The notes beneath the pieces are model-generated. The model saw nothing but the letters and a program-made list of their open reading frames with translations, was not told where the DNA came from and ran no database searches. From Gammaproteobacteria bacterium (GTDB lineage Bacteria; Pseudomonadota; Gammaproteobacteria; Xanthomonadales; Marinicellaceae), in contig JAJRQG010000066.1 of assembly GCA_024280395.1 (NCBI GenBank), forward strand, positions 1 through 44,783: a stretch of 44,783 nucleotides of DNA, given 5' to 3'. Made by a program: the position numbers and the translations under genes. Of this stretch, positions 40,190-44,783 are shown piece by piece; within the stretch, counting starts at the first letter, position 1, and the number at the start of each line of letters is the position of its first letter.

Positions 40190-42955
40190 CTACATATTCT
40201 CCAACTTAACCAACTGCCCTTTTAGTTCTTCTAACTTATGTTCATTGGTAGCCAAAGTATCTTTTTCTTTGTTAACTACCGCTTCTGGTGCGGAACTTAC
40301 AAAGCGTTCGTTGTTCAGTTTTCCTGCACTGCGGGAGATTTCTTTGTTGGCGGTTTCAATCAGTTTATTGACGCGTTCAATTTCTGCATCAACATCAATT
40401 AAACCAGCCAATGGAATATTGACTTTCATTTCACCGATTAGTGCCACAGCTGATTCAGGTGCTTGTTCGCCCTCTTTTAAAACGGTGATGTTTTCCAGTT
40501 GTGCCATGGTTTTGAGCAAGGCTTCATTACTTGCCAAAACACTCAAATCATTTTTAGATGTGTTTTCTAATAAAATTGACAATGGTTTGCGTGGTGAGAT
40601 ATTCATTTCGCCACGAATCTGGCGAACACCCAATACCGCTGCTTGCAACCATTGCATGTCTTTGAATGATTTTTCATCGACTAAGTTCGCATTGTACTCA
40701 GGAAATTGAGCAATCATTATACTATCGCTTGTGAGATTTAATTTCACTTTTAGTTCTTGCCAAATTTCTTCGGTGATAAATGGCATGATTGGGTGCAATA
40801 AGCGCAAGGCTTCATCTAAAACATAGAGTAAAGTGTGTTGCACATTGTATTTAGTGTCTTCATCTTGCTTGAGCAAAGGTTTGGCGAGTTCTACAAACCA
40901 ATCGCAATAGTTGTTCCAAATAAAGTCATAAATGCATTGTGAAGCCAAATCTAAACGGAAGTTATCTAGGTGCTTGCGGTAGTCGGCAATGCTATTTTGC
41001 AGTTGCGATAAGATCCACAATTCGGCTGTTGAATTGGGGTTCCATTTTTCTGCATCCAGTTTAAAATCTTCGGTATTCATCAACACAAAGCGTGAAGCAT
41101 TGAATATTTTGTTACAGAAATTGCGGTGGCTTTCTAAGCGTTTCATATCAAAACGCAGGTGTCTGCCGTTGGTAGCAAGAGCTGCAAAGGTGAATCTTAA
41201 CGCATCACAACCATTGGAGTTGATGCCATCAGGAAATTCCTTGCGTGTGGCTTTTTCAATTTTAGCAGCCATCTTGGGTTGCATTAATCCACTGGTGCGT
41301 TTTGTGACTAAATCTTCTAATTCTATTCCATCAATGATATCAATGGGGTCAAGTACATTGCCCTTGGACTTAGACATTTTCTGTCCTTGAGAATCATTGA
41401 TTAATCCGTGAATGTAGACTGTTTCAAAGGGAATCTGCCCCATAAACTTACAACCAGCCATAATCATGCGAGCCACCCAGAAGAAAATAATATCAAACCC
41501 TGTGACTAAAACTTGGGTTGGGTAAAATTCTTGCAAACGGGCGGTATCTTCAGGCCAGCCAAGAGTAGAAAAAGGCCATAAGTTGGATGAAAACCAAGTA
41601 TCAAATACATCTTCATCTTGAGTCAGTTTGAAATAAGCATCCAGTTTGTATTTTTCACGAACTGCTTGTTCATTTTCAGCAACATAAATCTTACCATTTT
41701 CGTCATACCAAGCAGGAACGCGGTGTCCCCACCACAATTGGCGAGAGATACACCAATCTTCGATGTTTTCCATCCATTGATAATACGTCTTATCCCAGTT
41801 TTCTGGCACAAATTTAACTTCGCCATCTTTAACTACATCTAGTGCTTTTTTTGCCATGGTATCGACTTTGACATACCATTGGTCGGTGCGATATGGTTCG
41901 ACAATAGAGTGTGAACGATCGCCACGAGGCACCATTAATTTATGCGGTTCAATTTTTTCAAGCAAGCCCAGTTCTTCAAAATCTTTAACAATTTGTTTGC
42001 GCGCATCAAACCTGTCCATGCCGCGGTATTTTTCAGGCATGTTGTCATTGATACTGGCATCATCATTGAGAATATTGATATTGTCTAAATTATGGCGTTT
42101 GCCCATTTCGGCATCATTAAAATCATGTGCTGGTGTGATTTTCACACAGCCTGTTCCAAATTCCATATCCACATAATCATCGGCAATGACAATAATTTTA
42201 CGCCCAGTTAGAGGCAAATCAATCGTTTTACCCACTAAATCTTTGTAGCGCTCATCATCTGGATTAACTGCAATGGCAGAATCACCCAACATGGTTTCAG
42301 GGCGTGTTGTGGCAACAGTGACATAACCTTTGCCATCGGTGCGGGGATATTTGAGGTGCCACAAAAACCCATCTTCTTCAACCGATTCAACTTCCAGTTC
42401 TGAAAGGGCTGTTTGTAATACTGGGTCCCAGTTAACCAATCGTTTACCACGATAAATTAAACCTTCATCATAAAGAGTAATAAATTGTTTTTGTACGGCT
42501 TCGGACAACCCTTCGTCCATGGTAAAACGTTCGGTTTTCCAATCAACTGAAGCCCCAAGACGACGGATTTGTGATTGAATGTGGCCTGCAGATTTTTCTT
42601 TCCACTCCCAGACTTTTTCTAAGAATTTTTCACGTCCCAATTCGGTGCGTTTAATGCCATCGGCAAGCAATTGGCGCTCAACCACCATTTGCGTTGCAAT
42701 CCCAGCGTGGTCAGTACCACATTGCCACAAGGTTTTTTTGCCTTGCATTCGATTGTAACGAATCAGCACATCCATAATCGTGTCTTGGAACGCATGACCC
42801 ATGTGCAATGAACCGGTAACATTGGGAGGTGGTAACATAATGCAAAAAGTCTCATCACTTTTGACACCTTCATCACTGGGCGAGAAATATCCCGCATCTT
42901 CCCATTGTTTGTACCAACGGCCTTCTATGTCTTTTGGATTGTATTTTTCTATCAT
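40190..42955 (-). CDS. valS: Valyl-tRNA synthetase
   Basis: A 921-residue class I aminoacyl-tRNA synthetase. HIGH-type motif: PPPNVTGSLHMGHAF (residues about 42-56). The editing domain CP1 is in TVATTRPETMLGDSAIAV, and KMSKS is in GQKMSKSKGNVLDPIDIIDG. WVARMIMAGCKFMG and the anticodon-binding and C-terminal coiled-coil arm (AEIERVNKLIETANKEI … LEELKGQLVKLENM) complete it. It charges tRNA-Val and clears mischarged Thr. The length is close to other gammaproteobacterial ValRS proteins. It starts directly next to the left inverted repeat of the GxxExxY element. Confidence 0.97.
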   Translation of the reverse strand: MIEKYNPKDIEGRWYKQWEDAGYFSPSDEGVKSDETFCIMLPPPNVTGSLHMGHAFQDTIMDVLIRYNRMQGKKTLWQCGTDHAGIATQMVVERQLLADGIKRTELGREKFLEKVWEWKEKSAGHIQSQIRRLGASVDWKTERFTMDEGLSEAVQKQFITLYDEGLIYRGKRLVNWDPVLQTALSELEVESVEEDGFLWHLKYPRTDGKGYVTVATTRPETMLGDSAIAVNPDDERYKDLVGKTIDLPLTGRKIIVIADDYVDMEFGTGCVKITPAHDFNDAEMGKRHNLDNINILNDDASINDNMPEKYRGMDRFDARKQIVKDFEELGLLEKIEPHKLMVPRGDRSHSIVEPYRTDQWYVKVDTMAKKALDVVKDGEVKFVPENWDKTYYQWMENIEDWCISRQLWWGHRVPAWYDENGKIYVAENEQAVREKYKLDAYFKLTQDEDVFDTWFSSNLWPFSTLGWPEDTARLQEFYPTQVLVTGFDIIFFWVARMIMAGCKFMGQIPFETVYIHGLINDSQGQKMSKSKGNVLDPIDIIDGIELEDLVTKRTSGLMQPKMAAKIEKATRKEFPDGINSNGCDALRFTFAALATNGRHLRFDMKRLESHRNFCNKIFNASRFVLMNTEDFKLDAEKWNPNSTAELWILSQLQNSIADYRKHLDNFRLDLASQCIYDFIWNNYCDWFVELAKPLLKQDEDTKYNVQHTLLYVLDEALRLLHPIMPFITEEIWQELKVKLNLTSDSIMIAQFPEYNANLVDEKSFKDMQWLQAAVLGVRQIRGEMNISPRKPLSILLENTSKNDLSVLASNEALLKTMAQLENITVLKEGEQAPESAVALIGEMKVNIPLAGLIDVDAEIERVNKLIETANKEISRSAGKLNNERFVSSAPEAVVNKEKDTLATNEHKLEELKGQLVKLENM

Positions 42956-42962
42956 TTTTTGT

Positions 42963-43432
42963 AAGGAACGCAGAGATTCACGGAGGAATCGCAGAGTTAC
43001 GCAGAGTTTCTTTCATTAATAATTCTTGTTATTCCTTGTTTTAATATTTTCACATTAAAGTTTAATAACAAGCCGAGTTTAAATTCACCCAATTTTAAAT
43101 AGGTTAAAAGTTGGGATTTATGAATATCTGTAATCTTATCAACAGCTTTTAGTTCTAATACAATTGAATTTTCAACCAATATATCTATTCTAAAACCTCT
43201 ATCAAGTTTTAAACTTTTATACATTAAGGTATAAAAACTTCTTTTTGAACATTGAGATTAATTTGCTGGAGTTCATAAATCAAACAGTCTTGATAAGTGG
43301 ATTCTAATAACCCTGGTCCAAGTTGTCTATGAACTTCAATGGCAGAACCAATAATTTTACTTGTTATTGTATTTTTATCCATAAAAACCTCTGTGTACCT
43401 TTGCGTATCCTCTGCGAATCTCTGCGTTCCTT
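42963..43432. mobile_element. GxxExxY gene cassette bounded by inverted repeats
   Basis: aaggaacgcagagattc at 42963-42979 is the exact reverse complement of 43416-43432 (17 bp). Further imperfect cgcagag/cgcagag repeats continue inward on both sides. The interior is the GxxExxY gene. An orphan end is at 40085-40113. No transposase is present, so it would have to move in trans, if it moves at all. Confidence 0.6.
42997..43382 (-). pseudogene. GxxExxY family protein, frameshifted
   Basis: The first part (ATG at 43382, 52 residues: MDKNTITSKIIGSAIEVHRQ, LGPGLLESTYQDCLIYEL, VQKEVFIP) ends at TAA 43224-43226. The second part, starting at the overlapping ATG 43224 (MYKSLKLDRGFRIDILVENS, VLELKAVDKITDIHKSQLLT, FKLGLLLNFNVKILKQGITR, IINE), continues the family sequence in another frame. 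Adding one T before the stop would give VFIP-L-MYK and restore a normal ~127-residue GxxExxY protein (PD-(D/E)XK-like fold). The overlap is TAATG, so coupled translation of two pieces is possible, but a simple indel is more likely. Confidence 0.8.
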
Positions 43433-43566
43433 AATATTCTTAATTTAGAACTTTCATTAATTTAATCTCGTGGCATTATCCAATATTTGAAATGGCTTTT
43501 GTACTTTTTTAAAGCGATTGTGAGTAAATAGTGGGTCAGTTTCCTAATCTCGATAGAGGAAGTGGA

Positions 43567-44736
43567 TTAATCGACCAATTTTGCTGCCATCAATGATGTA
43601 AGTAAGCTGACAAATAAAACAACACTTGCAATGACTATAACCAGGGAATAATTATCATTAGCTAGCAAAATACCTGCCACAGCAGGTCCAGTGGCCAAAC
43701 CAAGTTTAGATGCTACACTGCCCATGGCTGCAACTTGACCATTGTCATCGAGTCGGGCGCAGATTGAAAATAAATAAGGGTTAACAAAAGCCCAAGTAAT
43801 GCCAACGCCAATATTGGCAATAATCCAGATGAGTTTTATGTCACTGTAAAGTAAGATGATTGTTCCTATGACCGTAAAAAAAATACCGATAGCCAGTGGC
43901 TTGATTAAACCAAAACGTGTCGACATCCAAATCACCAATAGCGGCCCGAGTATTGCAATCCATGCTGCCCAAGCCAAAGAAATACTAAGAAATTCTATAG
44001 ATAAGCCATAATGTTTTCCTAGGCCAAATATAAAAGCATACAAGCCCATATTGGCTGCTTGAAAAAGAAAAATTGAAGCCAGAGTAAATTGCAGGGGTTT
44101 TTGAGACAGTAATTTCCAACTAGAAGAACTGAGTTTTTTGACGTCTTTGCCCAATTTATAATTAGAAATAAAGGGCAACATCAGTAATGTTACGGTGCTG
44201 AAAGCCACTAAACTTAAATAAAGAACGGCAATACCAAATTGTGGAACCAATTGTGGGATATACATCATTCCTAAGCCACCTAAACCAAATTGAACCACCA
44301 ACAATACACCAAAGGTCTTGTCAGAGTTCTTGGTGCGAGCAGTCACAGCAAAACCAATGCCAACTAAGCTGCCACCAACACAGCCATGAAAAAAACGCAC
44401 TATGGCTAAGGTCTTAGGGTCAACGATTGCAATGCAACTTAAATCAATGGCGATTAATGCCAATAAAAGTAGGGCTACTGTGACGCGCCAATTGATTTTT
44501 TGGATGTAAAATATAACACCAAAAGCACCAATAGCGGTACCGTAGGCATTAACCGAACTGATAAAACCAGCTTGTTGATTGCTAAAATGTAAGGCTTGTT
44601 TAAAACCATCAATCAGTGCGGGCATGATATTGACATAAAACAATCCTGCCGTGGTTAAAAAAGCGATTAAAACCCGAACTAACATACTGTCCATTTTGGC
44701 TTTTGGGAAGGTGGTGTTGGATTGGGTTGTTGTCAT
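43567..44736 (-). CDS. Major facilitator superfamily transporter
   Basis: A 389-residue inner-membrane protein with about 12 TM helices. The first is LIAFLTTAGLFYVNIMPALI; the loop and helix SNQQAGFISSVNAYGTAIGAFG follow, as in MFS carriers. A central loop near residues 190-205 (NYKLGKDVKKLSSSSWKLL) separates the halves. The second half has ITWAFVNPYLFSICARLDDNGQVAAMGSVASKLGLATGPAVAGILL. The substrate is not predictable. The start is at the right edge region and the 47 bases after it hold nothing recognisable; the 43433-43566 gap on the other side is also empty. Confidence 0.88.
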   Translation of the reverse strand: MTTTQSNTTFPKAKMDSMLVRVLIAFLTTAGLFYVNIMPALIDGFKQALHFSNQQAGFISSVNAYGTAIGAFGVIFYIQKINWRVTVALLLLALIAIDLSCIAIVDPKTLAIVRFFHGCVGGSLVGIGFAVTARTKNSDKTFGVLLVVQFGLGGLGMMYIPQLVPQFGIAVLYLSLVAFSTVTLLMLPFISNYKLGKDVKKLSSSSWKLLSQKPLQFTLASIFLFQAANMGLYAFIFGLGKHYGLSIEFLSISLAWAAWIAILGPLLVIWMSTRFGLIKPLAIGIFFTVIGTIILLYSDIKLIWIIANIGVGITWAFVNPYLFSICARLDDNGQVAAMGSVASKLGLATGPAVAGILLANDNYSLVIVIASVVLFVSLLTSLMAAKLVD

Positions 44737-44783
44737 GTTAATTGTCCTGGCACAGCGGAAATTGTTTGTTGAGTGTTTTGACC

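Noticed and set aside
40164-40709. 181-codon plus-strand frame over the 3' end of valS
   Set aside because: Antisense to a strongly conserved gene; Ser/Leu-rich with no recognisable domain.

Overview
The window is AT-rich chromosomal DNA from a Gram-negative bacterium, most likely a marine gammaproteobacterium. The evidence is outer-membrane proteins (a TonB-dependent receptor, a TolC-type protein, a DUF481 protein), an rsmG-parA-parB block, SulP plus tandem-Usp, and a GTP-type PEP carboxykinase. The mix of TPR-sulfotransferase, CRTAC1-type protein, DUF6090 proteins and a fused E1 dehydrogenase reminds me of Marinicella-like genomes. That placement is inference, not a database result.

Layout. 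Positions 1-7423: the 3' part of a TM/TolB-like/TPR regulator, then a head-to-tail array of five DUF6090 paralogues. These share a nearly constant N-terminal membrane anchor and have divergent bodies. The array is interrupted by a DUF4143-type AAA ATPase, by palindromic intergenic repeats and by two short relics of further DUF6090 starts. 7581-11838: a GNAT acetyltransferase overlapping a lipoprotein phosphodiesterase, then (minus strand) a SulP transporter with a tandem universal stress protein. 12019-16446: pcm-like and tolC-like genes (minus), then rsmG-parA-parB (plus). 16476-18221: pckG.

18243-32469 is the unusual part. It is dense in putative 2-oxoglutarate/Fe(II) oxygenases (DUF6445, AspH-type, P4H-type, TPR-linked and free PF13759-like), two sulfotransferases (one TPR-fused), a CRTAC1/FG-GAP protein, TPR proteins and one large, probably highly expressed TonB-dependent receptor. 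A sixth oxygenase, a Sel1-P4H fusion, lies at 37142-38590. Together they look like a hydroxylation plus sulfation system acting on protein or peptide, with surface export or uptake components. The substrate is not visible. Two of the TPR genes carry an in-frame TAA near codon 22, followed by an intact, homologous-looking reading frame.

32646-39873: a small membrane protein, a branched-chain-type 2-oxoacid dehydrogenase (fused E1 alpha/beta, and E2) with a divergent Lrp/AsnC regulator, the Sel1-P4H gene, a DUF481 outer-membrane protein and an exported rhodanese. 39874-43566: valS flanked by mobile-looking repeats. These include a 30-bp perfect inverted repeat, REP-like hairpins and a frameshifted GxxExxY gene bounded by inverted repeats. 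The window ends with an MFS transporter (43567-44736). No rRNA, tRNA or CRISPR array was recognised.
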